A stretch of 11,493 nucleotides of DNA from an uncultured Clostridium sp. (GTDB lineage Bacteria; Bacillota; Clostridia; TANB77; CAG-508): positions 1 to 11,493 of the forward strand of contig CANOPV010000011.1 in the NCBI GenBank assembly GCA_947568605.1. Direction: 5' to 3'. The position numbers and the translations under genes were made by a program. The notes under the pieces are model-generated. The model saw only the letters and a list, made by a program, of their open reading frames with translations. It was not told where the DNA came from and did not search any database. Below are positions 1 through 7,084 of the stretch, piece by piece; position 1 is the stretch's first letter; every line of letters starts with the position of its first letter.

Positions 1-1
1 T

Positions 2-751
2 TTTACAATAGATGTAACTGTACCTAATAAGCTATCTGATATGGACGTAGAAAAATTTTATGAGATTATAGAACAACAAATATTACCAGAATATATGAAA
101 GATTTCTATAACACAGTAGATTTTAAAGTTAGATTACTTGATGAGAGTGGTAAATCTCCAAAAATAGAGAGAATATTTAAAAATAAGCAAATGCAAGAAG
201 ATAAATTTTATAAATATGATGGAACTGATATTTTTCCAAAAAAAATAAAGTCATATGATGGATATATTTTTACCAAAGTAAATGATGGAATATATGAGAA
301 CGCTTTTTTACCAGTATATATGAATGAAAGAGGAGATTCGTGTGTAATTACAGATATTGAAAAATATGAAGTAGTAGAAAATAGTAGCGAAAATACAAAA
401 ATTCAAATGCAGGATTATAAATATATAATCAAATGTGATTTAGATAATCATAATCATATATATCAAAACCAATATTTATTAGTAGAAGACTATAAAATTC
501 AATCTAATTTAGATGTAGACTTAATAGGCGACTGCTGTTTTAATTGTGATTTTGAAATATTAGATCCAAAATTAGTTGCAAAAGTACAATCATTAGATGA
601 TGTAAAAAAGTTTTGTGAATCAAATAAAATTGATATAACAAAAAATTTAGATAAAGAAGGTAATTTAATTGTAGGAGCTTCAAAAGATATGATTATTGCT
701 AGTGATTTGAACAGATATGATAGAGAACAAGAAATAAAAAAAGAACTGTAA
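2..751 (+). CDS. Unknown protein, 5'-truncated by the window edge
   Basis: I do not recognise this protein. The first ATG is at 41, but no ribosome binding site precedes it, and the frame stays open to the window edge through 13 more codons reading FTIDVTVPNKLSD. The true start is therefore probably outside the window. The visible part from the ATG is 236 residues, soluble, with no membrane segment or signal peptide. A cysteine cluster (CCFNC, residues 165-169 counted from Met 41) is the only motif that stands out; with no second cluster it is not a convincing metal site. The chain ends in a charged tail, EQEIKKEL. It is the first gene of a same-strand group, with 31 bp to the next start. I am confident that it is coding; its function is unknown. 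Confidence 0.8.
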   Translation, partial: FTIDVTVPNKLSDMDVEKFYEIIEQQILPEYMKDFYNTVDFKVRLLDESGKSPKIERIFKNKQMQEDKFYKYDGTDIFPKKIKSYDGYIFTKVNDGIYENAFLPVYMNERGDSCVITDIEKYEVVENSSENTKIQMQDYKYIIKCDLDNHNHIYQNQYLLVEDYKIQSNLDVDLIGDCCFNCDFEILDPKLVAKVQSLDDVKKFCESNKIDITKNLDKEGNLIVGASKDMIIASDLNRYDREQEIKKEL

Positions 752-782
752 ATGAAAGATAGGATAAGGTGGAATAGAAAAT

Positions 783-1541
783 ATGAAAAATGAATTTAGA
801 TTTTATATATATGATTTTTTAATAGGTTCTCATATTTTAACAATAGATACGGAGAAAAATAGAAGTAGGATAGACTGTCTAAATATTTATGGACAATGTT
901 ACTCGTTTGGAGAAAAATGGGATAAAATAACAAAAGCTACCATAAATAGAGCTTTAAATAGGACTGGTTATTGTTATGATGATTATATTAAAGAACATTT
1001 TACAGATCAAGGAAGAGATTTAGAAAAGAAGATTCTATTTAAGTCAAATGATTATAATGAATGTATAAAATTTATAGCTGATTTTGGAGTAAAAAATTCA
1101 AGCCTTGTAAGTCCAGATAAAAAAGAATCATACAAATTGTATCATAAAAGTTATTTAGATATTCCAGAAAATAAGATTGGCGAAATTTTAGAAGATGGAA
1201 CAGTAAAAAAAGAATATTATCAAGAAGGGTATATTTATAAAAGTATTTGTAATTTTTATAGACAAGATGGAATCTGTTATATTTCAGAAGGACAAGCAGA
1301 CAAAATAAACAAGAAAAGCAAACCAGGAGAAGACTATGAAACATATCAAACAATATATGAAAAAGTAAAAGAAGCTTATGAAAAGTCAGGCGTAGATGAA
1401 AAAAAATATAAGCTTAAAGATTTTGTAGCAACTATATTTAATGACTTAAATTGGCAATCTGTTGAAACATTGACAATGGATTCAATTGACGCATTAGACA
1501 ATGAATATTTTTTAGATGAAGAAGAATCAGAAAGTATATAA
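783..1541 (+). CDS. Unknown 252-aa protein
   Basis: The gene has an ATG start with AAGGTGG about 10 nt upstream. The product is 252 residues, soluble and rich in Tyr, Lys and Asp/Glu. The N-terminal ~50 residues (FRFYIYDFLIGSHILTI and following) look like beta strands. The last third is helical and acidic and ends in DEEESESI. No catalytic motif is apparent and I cannot assign a family. It lies 31 bp after the previous gene and 14 bp before the next, so it is probably part of the same transcript. An open frame on the opposite strand inside it is a shadow rich in Phe, Leu and Tyr. The coding call is firm on length, ribosome binding site and codon use; the function is unknown. Confidence 0.85.
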   Translation: MKNEFRFYIYDFLIGSHILTIDTEKNRSRIDCLNIYGQCYSFGEKWDKITKATINRALNRTGYCYDDYIKEHFTDQGRDLEKKILFKSNDYNECIKFIADFGVKNSSLVSPDKKESYKLYHKSYLDIPENKIGEILEDGTVKKEYYQEGYIYKSICNFYRQDGICYISEGQADKINKKSKPGEDYETYQTIYEKVKEAYEKSGVDEKKYKLKDFVATIFNDLNWQSVETLTMDSIDALDNEYFLDEEESESI

Positions 1542-1555
1542 AAAGGGAGGATATT

Positions 1556-1777
1556 ATGGAAAAAGAAACTAATGAAAAAAATTTAAAAGAAAGAATACAA
1601 GACTGTTTATTTGTATTGGATTTTGATACGCAAAGAATGAGTACAGGTGGAAGTCAAGCTTATAGAGAATTAAGAAATATAGTTATTGACTTATATAACG
1701 ATAATGTAAAAATGATTGAAAAAGTTAAAAACTATGAATTAGAAAAATCTCAAAATGAGGAGGATAAACAAATATGA
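1556..1777 (+). CDS. Small unknown protein, 73 aa
   Basis: The ATG start has a strong GGGAGG (1545-1550) five bases upstream. The 73-residue product is hydrophilic and probably mostly helical, with a Gly/Ser turn (STGGSQAY, about residues 26-33) between two helices and an acidic C-terminus, SQNEEDKQI. It has no transmembrane segment and no recognisable domain. Its stop overlaps the next start in an ATGA arrangement, and the next gene's GAGGAGG lies inside its last codons, so translation of the two is probably coupled. A small partner or adaptor of the following protein is possible, but that is only inference from the coupling. Confidence 0.78.
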   Translation: MEKETNEKNLKERIQDCLFVLDFDTQRMSTGGSQAYRELRNIVIDLYNDNVKMIEKVKNYELEKSQNEEDKQI

Positions 1778-2562
1778 GCTACGAAATAGTAAAAAGCATA
1801 GTAATAAAAAAAGATAGAGTTTTTTCACGAATGGATAGTAATAATGTATATCCAAAAGACTTTATAAGTATGGAAAATCCTGGACTAACAAGAATTTATA
1901 ATGAAAAAGGACTAATGGGGTTATATGTTTCTTTAGTAGAAGGTGGCTTAAGTGGATATTTACATTTTCAAAAAGGTGGAAACAAATTAGTTAAACAGCT
2001 TGAACGTATTACTGATAGTCTATTTGAAGATAAACAATACAGAAATATGAAAAATGAAGCTGATAAATTAGAATATAAATTATGGGATTTTAAAGAAGAA
2101 AATGAAGAAAAAAAACAATGTAAGCAAGAATATGATAAATATAGTGAAAAATTACATAACTATGTTGATTTAAAAGTACGAGAGTTTTTTAATCCTAAAT
2201 TAAAAGTACCTGATTCTATAAAAAGAGAACTAGATAATGTATTAGAAATGTATGAAGAAAACTTAGAAAATGATGAAGAAGATATTTTTTCAGGAACAGA
2301 AGAAAGTTATGCAAATGAAATGTTAAATCAAGATATTTTCAATGTTTTAAATAGAGATAATGTAGAAAAAATAATGGCATTAAATAATAATATGTTTACT
2401 TTATTAAATATAGATTTTAGAAACAAAAGTTATGAGCAAATAGTTGAGCAAATAACAGATAAATTATATGAAAAATTTGTAAATTGTATAAATATTCTTG
2501 ATGAAATAATAGAAGTCAAAGAAAACGAAAAAGATGAAATTAGTGAAGCTTTGACAGTATAA
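1774..2562 (+). CDS. Unknown protein with element-type N-terminal module, 262 aa
   Basis: The ATG overlaps the previous stop by 4 bases, and GAGGAGG at 1757-1763 supplies the ribosome binding site. The first ~30 residues follow a pattern: a short start, then I-V-K-S-I, a K/D/R turn, and a Y-P-x-x-F motif at residues 26-30. A similar pattern recurs at the start of the 8187-9023 product. From memory, N-termini of this kind occur in hypothetical proteins of clostridial mobile elements, but I know no function. Residues ~75-130 are strongly charged (Glu/Lys heptad-like, probable coiled coil), and the rest is helical and acidic. No catalytic residues stand out. It is the fourth gene of the left operon; the function is unknown. 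Confidence 0.85.
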   Translation: MSYEIVKSIVIKKDRVFSRMDSNNVYPKDFISMENPGLTRIYNEKGLMGLYVSLVEGGLSGYLHFQKGGNKLVKQLERITDSLFEDKQYRNMKNEADKLEYKLWDFKEENEEKKQCKQEYDKYSEKLHNYVDLKVREFFNPKLKVPDSIKRELDNVLEMYEENLENDEEDIFSGTEESYANEMLNQDIFNVLNRDNVEKIMALNNNMFTLLNIDFRNKSYEQIVEQITDKLYEKFVNCINILDEIIEVKENEKDEISEALTV

Positions 2563-2598
2563 TGGAGGTAATTGAAAATTATCACGATACCTAATCAG

Positions 2599-2605
2599 AA
2601 AGGAG
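2599..2605 (+). promoter_or_regulatory. Ribosome binding site deciding the start at 2614
   Basis: AAAGGAG lies 8 nt before ATG 2614. A second GGAGG at 2564-2568 sits only three bases before a TTG at 2572, which is poor spacing. The pair could mark two alternative starts or a start that was moved, but the downstream site has the better geometry. Confidence 0.6.
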
Positions 2606-2613
2606 ATTCACAA

Positions 2614-3096
2614 ATGAATATTAAATTTTATAAGCAATTACTAGATGAATTATTAGAAGTAAACCAAATTACCGATATTACAGAGGAACAAAAAGAAAAA
2701 TTTTTTGAAAAATATGATCTTTTAACAAAAGACGTTTTTCATTATTATGAATTGACTTTAAATTCTCAAAATCAATCAGGAATTATATTTCTAAAAGAAA
2801 AATATCCTAATAACTTTATTATCTCTGAATTATTGGATTCAAAGATAAAATATATTGATTTAAGAATGAAAGAATATGAAGATAGATATTGGGGATTATG
2901 TGGTGTATTTACAGCATTTTATGGAGTAGATAATAATGATATAAAACAAGAAATTGAAGCAATGACAGATAAGGAAAGAAGAAGTAAGTTTGTCGAAAAA
3001 AATTACAAACAAATAGAAGATTGTGAAGAAAAGTATTTAAAATTGGTTAATGAATATAGGCAAAAACTTTATGAGAAACAAGAAAGTGAAATATAG
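2614..3096 (+). CDS. Unknown helical protein, 160 aa
   Basis: Two starts compete. A TTG at 2572 has GGAGG only three bases upstream, which is too close. The ATG at 2614 has AAAGGAG at 2599-2605 with 8 nt spacing, so I chose 2614. The 160-residue product is predicted to be almost all helical and strongly charged, with an aromatic patch near the middle (RYWGLCGVFTAFYG) that may form a hydrophobic core or a contact surface. It ends in the acidic tail EKQESEI. It closes the left gene group; a ~95 bp gap with a candidate promoter follows. No family was recognised. Confidence 0.82.
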   Translation: MNIKFYKQLLDELLEVNQITDITEEQKEKFFEKYDLLTKDVFHYYELTLNSQNQSGIIFLKEKYPNNFIISELLDSKIKYIDLRMKEYEDRYWGLCGVFTAFYGVDNNDIKQEIEAMTDKERRSKFVEKNYKQIEDCEEKYLKLVNEYRQKLYEKQESEI

Positions 3097-3133
3097 CAAT
3101 AACTATTAGCGAGCATTTATGGCTAACAGATTA

Positions 3134-3162
3134 TTAAAAAATTTGTCGAAAAATAATATACT
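3134..3162 (+). promoter_or_regulatory. Candidate sigma-A promoter for the XRE repressor
   Basis: TTAAAA (3134-3139) and TATACT (3157-3162) are separated by 17 bp. They match the housekeeping -35 and -10 consensus at 4/6 and 5/6 positions and would start transcription near 3169, about 20 nt before the ATG at 3191. In such AT-rich DNA, matches of this quality also arise by chance, so support comes mainly from the position in the only sizeable gap before a regulator gene. Confidence 0.35.
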
Positions 3163-3190
3163 GTTATTAAATATAAGAAAGGTTGATATT

Positions 3191-3547
3191 ATGGAAGTAA
3201 CAGTAAATTATGAGAAAGTAGGTAATAAAATACGAGAAAGAAGAAACTTTTTGAAAATAACGCAGGAAAATTTAGCGAATGATATTAATGTATCAGCTTC
3301 TTTTATATCAGACATAGAAAATGGCAGAAGAAAAATGAGTTTAGAAACAATAATAAAAATATCTATTGTTTTAAAGACAAGTTTAGATTATTTTGTATTA
3401 GACAATGTTAAAGATGTAAAGATAAAGAATGAAACTAAATTTGAAGAGTTAAAAAATATCTTAGGAACAGTTGATGAAAAAGGAGAAGCTGTATTTTTAG
3501 ATTTTGCAATAAATTCAGCTAAGTTTTTATCAAATAAATATAAATAG
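3191..3547 (+). CDS. XRE-family helix-turn-helix transcriptional regulator, 118 aa
   Basis: The N-terminal ~70 residues are a typical Cro/CI (XRE, HTH_3) DNA-binding domain. It shows GNKIRERRNFLKITQENLA, the recognition-helix region NVSASFISDIENGRR at about residues 33-47, and the usual closing helix with LDYF at 65-68. The remaining ~45 residues form a short helical tail, probably for dimerisation, with no enzymatic domain. The open frame extends to an ATG at 3119, but that has no ribosome binding site. ATG 3191 has AGAAAGG 8 nt upstream and starts just before the domain, so I chose it. Unlike most neighbours it ends in a basic tail (SNKYK). As a small cytoplasmic dimeric repressor it probably acts on the inverted repeat just downstream (inference) and would then control the SpoVG-like genes and the long operon. 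Confidence 0.92.
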   Translation: MEVTVNYEKVGNKIRERRNFLKITQENLANDINVSASFISDIENGRRKMSLETIIKISIVLKTSLDYFVLDNVKDVKIKNETKFEELKNILGTVDEKGEAVFLDFAINSAKFLSNKYK

Positions 3548-3553
3548 ACATAA

Positions 3554-3578
3554 AATTTTGCAAAAACATTGCAAAATT
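3554..3578. promoter_or_regulatory. Perfect inverted repeat, candidate XRE operator
   Basis: AATTTTGCAA (3554-3563) and TTGCAAAATT (3569-3578) are perfect 10-base inverted arms around the 5-base spacer AAACA. The repeat begins six bases after the XRE stop codon and lies upstream of the SpoVG-like genes, where an operator would be expected. It has no T-tract after it, so it is not a terminator. A TACAAT at 3587-3592 could be a -10 element next to it, but I find no good -35 at the right distance. A role as the repressor's binding site is inference. Confidence 0.5.
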
Positions 3579-3630
3579 ATGCAGTATACAATAAGTTTTT
3601 TAAGTGTTAATATTATATTATGAAGAAATT

Positions 3631-3662
3631 AGAGAAAGGGAAATAATCCTTTTCTCTTTTTT
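3631..3662 (+). terminator. Rho-independent terminator or attenuator before the SpoVG-like gene
   Basis: AGAGAAAGGGA (3631-3641) pairs with TCCTTTTCTCT (3647-3657) in an 11-bp stem with one G-U pair and a 5-base loop (AATAA), followed directly by a run of T to 3662. It could end the XRE transcript. It also sits only 9 bases before the AGGAGG of the next gene (3672-3677), so any transcript starting near the 3554-3578 repeat must pass through it. That makes an attenuator in the leader equally possible. Confidence 0.7.
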
Positions 3663-3684
3663 ATTAATTTTAGGAGGTAAAAGT

Positions 3685-4041
3685 ATGAGTATTCAAGTAA
3701 AGTCATTAGGGCTAGTAAAAAATGAAGAAATAGAAATAAAGGCAATTGCTTCATTAGAGGTTGAAGGAATGAGAATTGACGGAATAAGGGTTAATGAAAG
3801 TGAAAATGGTAATTTGTATTTGCAATTTCCAGAAAGAAAATTTAAGAAAAGGTCTACTGATGAATTAATTACAACTAGATTAATGTTTGCAGATAATGAT
3901 GTATTTAAGAAAATTAGCGATACGCTAATTAACGCTTATAAAGAGAAAAAAGAAAAAGGCGAATTTGAAGTTGCTGATATAGAAGTAGATAATAAAAAAG
4001 GTGTAACTGTAACACAAGCAAATCCTTTAAATGATCAATAA
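3685..4041 (+). CDS. SpoVG-family protein, first domain complete, second cut by a stop
   Basis: Residues 3-86 match the SpoVG fold by pattern: an opening strand (IQVKSLGLV), then IKAIASLEVEGMRIDGIRVNE, ENGNLYLQFPERK (compare the family's NGLFIAMPSRK), and a C-terminal helix ending LINAY. SpoVG proteins are small DNA/RNA-binding regulators in Firmicutes and are common on mobile elements. The frame also opens at 3604, but ATG 3685 has a perfect AGGAGG 7 nt upstream and begins where the domain begins. From about residue 94 (FEVADIEV) the sequence looks like the first strand of a second SpoVG domain. A TAA at 4039-4041 then stops it, and the rest of that domain continues in the same frame. There is no acidic tail here. 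I am confident of the family by pattern; whether 118 residues is the natural product is uncertain. Confidence 0.85.
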   Translation: MSIQVKSLGLVKNEEIEIKAIASLEVEGMRIDGIRVNESENGNLYLQFPERKFKKRSTDELITTRLMFADNDVFKKISDTLINAYKEKKEKGEFEVADIEVDNKKGVTVTQANPLNDQ

Positions 4042-4056
4042 AAAAATACAAAAGCT

Positions 4057-4305
4057 ATGGTGGTCTTAGAAACTAATGGAATCTATTTGAAAGATATTAG
4101 ATTAAATGAAAGTAATGATGGAAAATTATATTTACAATTTCCTAATCGAAAAACAAAAGATGATGAATATAAAGATATGTTCTATCCTACAAATTCTGAA
4201 TTAAGACAACAATTAACAGAGCAAGCTATAAATATGTATCAAGAAAAGTTAATTGCAAAAGAATTTGATGAATCTGCAAAAGAAACAGAAGAAAATGAAT
4301 TATAG
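4057..4305 (+). CDS. SpoVG-like domain, N-terminally truncated or fused by readthrough
   Basis: The 82-residue frame carries most of a SpoVG domain: IYLKDIRLNESNDGKLYLQFPNRK, then TKDDEYKDMFYPTNSE (compare the family's TPDGEFRDIAHPINSE) and a final helix, followed by the acidic tail KETEENEL. No Shine-Dalgarno precedes ATG 4057. The domain's natural beginning (K-N-T-K-A before this Met, and the first strand before that) lies upstream in the same frame, interrupted only by the TAA at 4039. Either this is the 3' piece of a two-domain gene broken by one substitution such as CAA to TAA, or it is made by readthrough or by reinitiation 15 nt after the stop. I list it as coding because the frame and domain are otherwise intact. 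Confidence 0.7.
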   Translation: MVVLETNGIYLKDIRLNESNDGKLYLQFPNRKTKDDEYKDMFYPTNSELRQQLTEQAINMYQEKLIAKEFDESAKETEENEL

Positions 4306-4335
4306 GATAAATAATAATTTGGAGGAAATTATTAT

Positions 4336-5397
4336 ATGAAAAATAAAGGATATTCAAAAGAATTAGAAGAGAGAATATATAATGATGAAGAAGAATTTGA
4401 GTATATATCGAAAGCTATGTTTGGTTTAAATAAATATGTGTATACATTTAAAACAAGAGAAGATTATGATAAAGCATATAAAATATTAGAATCACAAGGA
4501 AATATAATAGAAACCTTTGTAAATAATGCGTATGGATTTGAATTTTGGGAATATAAAGATTTTTCTATAAAAGATGAAGAAAATATAGAAAATGAAGAAC
4601 ATACCACTAATAGAAAAGTTTTATTTAATTTTTCAAAGGATAATATTCGAGAAATGTATACATATATTCATCAAGAAGGAAAAAATATTTATGATGGTTT
4701 AGCTTATTTATATTCTATATGCACAACTGATGAAGAATTGAACAAATATATAATGACTAAAATTAATTATGATACCAATAATAATGCTTTGAATAGTGAA
4801 AAATTATATGCAATGCAAATAATTGCTAGAAACAATTTTGAAAACAAATATAAAGAATTATTAGGCGAGTATACTATGTTTACAGTTGACAAGGCTTCTC
4901 TTGAACTAGAGGAAGAAACAATTCAAAAATATCCTCAATTAAATTATGATAAAGAAGCAAAAACATTTGAATTAGAAGTAGATGAGGATAAAATAGATAA
5001 TTTTTTTATTACATACAGATGTTATCCAAAAAATGTTATAAAACAATTAGAAAATAAATTATTCAATGAATATGGAATACCAGTAACAATTGGAGATGAA
5101 AATATAGAACAGATTCAAAAGGAAATGGGAGAATTAGGAGTTTCTATATATCTAAAATATTATGATTGGTATATAGAAAATGGCTTATATGAACATACAG
5201 AATATATAGATTCATTTTGTTATGGGAAGATTGAAGAAATTAAAGATTATTTAGATGAAGTTATTAATTTTACAGAAAATAGTGATGAAATAAGTAAAGA
5301 AAATAAAATAGGAATAATAAACCAGGCAAAAGAATTTAAAAGTAAACTAGATGAGTATGAGAGAACAAAAGAGGAAGAAGTGGAAATAAATGAATAA
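4336..5397 (+). CDS. Unknown acidic protein, 353 aa
   Basis: The ATG has GGAGG at 4321-4325, 10 nt upstream. The 353-residue product is soluble and very acidic. Residues ~33-75 read as strand, helix, strand (KYVYTFKT, then REDYDKAYKILESQG, then a Phe/Tyr-rich strand), as in a small alpha/beta domain. The region ~190-290 holds a second mixed segment, and the C-terminal ~50 residues are charged helix ending in EEEVEINE. I see no nucleotide-binding loop, metal site or membrane segment and cannot name a family. It begins the long downstream operon and overlaps the next gene by 8 bases. The coding call is firm and the function unknown. Confidence 0.85.
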   Translation: MKNKGYSKELEERIYNDEEEFEYISKAMFGLNKYVYTFKTREDYDKAYKILESQGNIIETFVNNAYGFEFWEYKDFSIKDEENIENEEHTTNRKVLFNFSKDNIREMYTYIHQEGKNIYDGLAYLYSICTTDEELNKYIMTKINYDTNNNALNSEKLYAMQIIARNNFENKYKELLGEYTMFTVDKASLELEEETIQKYPQLNYDKEAKTFELEVDEDKIDNFFITYRCYPKNVIKQLENKLFNEYGIPVTIGDENIEQIQKEMGELGVSIYLKYYDWYIENGLYEHTEYIDSFCYGKIEEIKDYLDEVINFTENSDEISKENKIGIINQAKEFKSKLDEYERTKEEEVEINE

Positions 5398-6640
5398 TGA
5401 AGAGAAAATATTAGAAGTAATTGAAGACAAAGAATTTATAAAAGAATTAAATATAAGTGAAGAAGATATTTTTAAAGCAATAAAAATGGCAATAGAAGAA
5501 TGTGATGAGTTGCAGAAATTAATAAATGAAGAAAAAATAAAAGGTACTACGTTTAAAGACTTATATGAAAAATTAAGAGGACATAATGGAGAATTTGATA
5601 ATCGTGGAGTTTATTCACACAATTATTTTGATTTAAACTATAAATCTTTATTAGTTACAATTACAGAAGATTCTCAAAATAATCAATATAAAATTGATAG
5701 AAGTGATGTATATATTTATCCTAATAATATAAGTGAAGTTTCAGCAGATGAATTATTTATATTGAATCTTAAAGAAACTATAAAAATAGACCAATTCATT
5801 CAATATATTAATGAAGATATTGGAAAAATATTATTAAAAGATTATTATAGTGAAGTTAAAGATGTAAATAATACTTATATGATTGTTTATGCTTTAGAAG
5901 CAGGGAATGATTTTGGACTTAAATATATAAGAAAAGGTAAATTGAATGAAGAAAATTTACAAAAGGTTTTGGCTGAAGGCAAAGATATGATTAATGATGG
6001 AACAGATTGTTCAAAATTTAAAATAGCCATATTTAATAGTGAAAATAGTCAATTTATATGTTCGTACTCTCTTGACTTAAATAATTTAGAAAAAAGTTAC
6101 AATTTACAAACTGTATGTAAAGGAATAGAATTAATTAATTTGCTAGATTCATATAATTCAATACTAAGAAGAACGAATCTTGAAAAGTTATGTAATAATG
6201 AAATTTTAGGAATATGTGAAAGAAACGATTATAAAAGTATAGATTATATACCAAATATAGAACAATTTACTAAAATAAATTCTAATAAAAGGATTAATGA
6301 AAAAGAAATATTTTTTGAAGATGGTATTTTAATTGAAAATGGAGTTATAAATGCACTAACAACTTTAGACGCAGGTCAGATAGAAAAAAACTTTGGATTA
6401 AAAGAATTAAATTATGATGAAGACTATTATGACGCTTATTTGAATTATGATAGTAAAAATGATAGTTGCGAAATGACAATTGTAGCTGTTACTGATGATG
6501 ATAGACAGTATTATATATATTTACCTAAATCAGAGGAAAAAGAAATGTTAAAGAAATCATTAGAAGAGTATGTAAAAACTATTGAAGGAAAAAGTATACA
6601 AGATTTATTAGCAAAAGAAGAGGAGTTGGAACAAGAATGA
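5390..6640 (+). CDS. Unknown acidic protein, 416 aa
   Basis: This is the largest gene in the window. The ATG overlaps the previous stop by 8 bases, and GA-rich sequence inside the previous gene (GAGGAAG, TGGAA) serves as a weak ribosome binding site, so translation is probably coupled. The first ~75 residues are helical and acidic. Then come alternating strands (YKSLLVTITED, DVYIYP), a middle segment with alpha/beta character (MIVYALEAGNDFGLKYI, FKIAIFN), and a C-terminal strand pair (CEMTIVAVTDDDRQYYIYL) followed by a helix and the tail EEELEQE. No catalytic motif, signal peptide or membrane segment is visible. Several domains seem likely from the alternating pattern, but I recognise none of them. 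Confidence 0.85.
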   Translation: MNNEEKILEVIEDKEFIKELNISEEDIFKAIKMAIEECDELQKLINEEKIKGTTFKDLYEKLRGHNGEFDNRGVYSHNYFDLNYKSLLVTITEDSQNNQYKIDRSDVYIYPNNISEVSADELFILNLKETIKIDQFIQYINEDIGKILLKDYYSEVKDVNNTYMIVYALEAGNDFGLKYIRKGKLNEENLQKVLAEGKDMINDGTDCSKFKIAIFNSENSQFICSYSLDLNNLEKSYNLQTVCKGIELINLLDSYNSILRRTNLEKLCNNEILGICERNDYKSIDYIPNIEQFTKINSNKRINEKEIFFEDGILIENGVINALTTLDAGQIEKNFGLKELNYDEDYYDAYLNYDSKNDSCEMTIVAVTDDDRQYYIYLPKSEEKEMLKKSLEEYVKTIEGKSIQDLLAKEEELEQE

Positions 6641-7074
6641 CAGCAAAAGTAAAAAATAAAAAATTTAGTGGAATCAATATTCAAATATTAAAAGTATGTA
6701 ATTATAATTTAGATGAAATAGATAGTTTTATAGAACAACTTAAAGATTTTAGAAATGAAATAAAACAAAAAGATGTATTGAGTAAATATGAAAAAATAAC
6801 TGATACACAAACATTAATAGATGAACTAAATAAGCTTAATGAATATGATTTAGATACACTTGAAAATATTGCTTATAGAATTGAAATGGATAACAGATAT
6901 TATAATTCTGATTTAAGAGATTGCTTATTGGAAGATATAGAAACAATAAAATTTAATAATCTTGAAAAAACATCAAGATTTAATGTGATTCTGGACGAAC
7001 TAATTCAACAAGTCGAAGGTATTGCATTTGATTATGATATTAAACTAGAAGAAAAAGAAGAAATTGAACAATAG
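6637..7074 (+). CDS. Unknown helical protein, 145 aa
   Basis: The ATG overlaps the previous TGA by 4 bases, with AGGAG at 6621-6625. The 145 residues open with a short basic, strand-like stretch (AKVKNKKFSGINIQIL). The rest is probably all helical: evenly spaced Leu/Ile with Asp/Glu/Lys, for example DEIDSFIEQLKDFRNEI and DTQTLIDELNKL. The end is acidic, EEKEEIEQ. The pattern suggests a small helical bundle or protein-binding adaptor, which is inference only. It is tightly packed between two larger unknown genes, as expected for a subunit made together with them. Confidence 0.82.
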   Translation: MTAKVKNKKFSGINIQILKVCNYNLDEIDSFIEQLKDFRNEIKQKDVLSKYEKITDTQTLIDELNKLNEYDLDTLENIAYRIEMDNRYYNSDLRDCLLEDIETIKFNNLEKTSRFNVILDELIQQVEGIAFDYDIKLEEKEEIEQ

Positions 7075-7078
7075 GGAG
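7074..7078 (+). promoter_or_regulatory. Ribosome binding site deciding the start at 7085
   Basis: GGGAG lies 6 nt before ATG 7085. An upstream in-frame TTG at 7064 lies inside the previous gene, and I find no comparable site before it. The start is therefore taken as 7085, with no overlap between the two coding regions. Confidence 0.65.
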
Positions 7079-7084
7079 ATACAA

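Noticed and set aside
1072..1353. 93-residue open frame on the minus strand
   Set aside because: It lies wholly inside a well-supported + strand gene. Its product is Phe/Leu/Tyr/Cys-rich, as expected from reading A-rich coding DNA backwards.
3111..3127. Weak inverted repeat TTAGC/GCTAA after the left operon
   Set aside because: Only short arms, a long loop and no T-tract, so I do not call it a terminator.
3119..3190. Longer start of the XRE regulator at ATG 3119
   Set aside because: No ribosome binding site, the extra 24 residues do not resemble the family, and ATG 3191 has a site and begins just before the domain.
3604..3684. Longer start of the SpoVG-like gene at ATG 3604
   Set aside because: It would translate through a terminator hairpin and add 27 residues outside the domain; ATG 3685 has AGGAGG at ideal spacing.
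4039..4041. TAA as a reassigned sense codon (alternative genetic code)
   Set aside because: Other genes in the window end in TAA with a new ribosome binding site and start right after, and TAG and TGA also act as stops. The standard code fits everything else.
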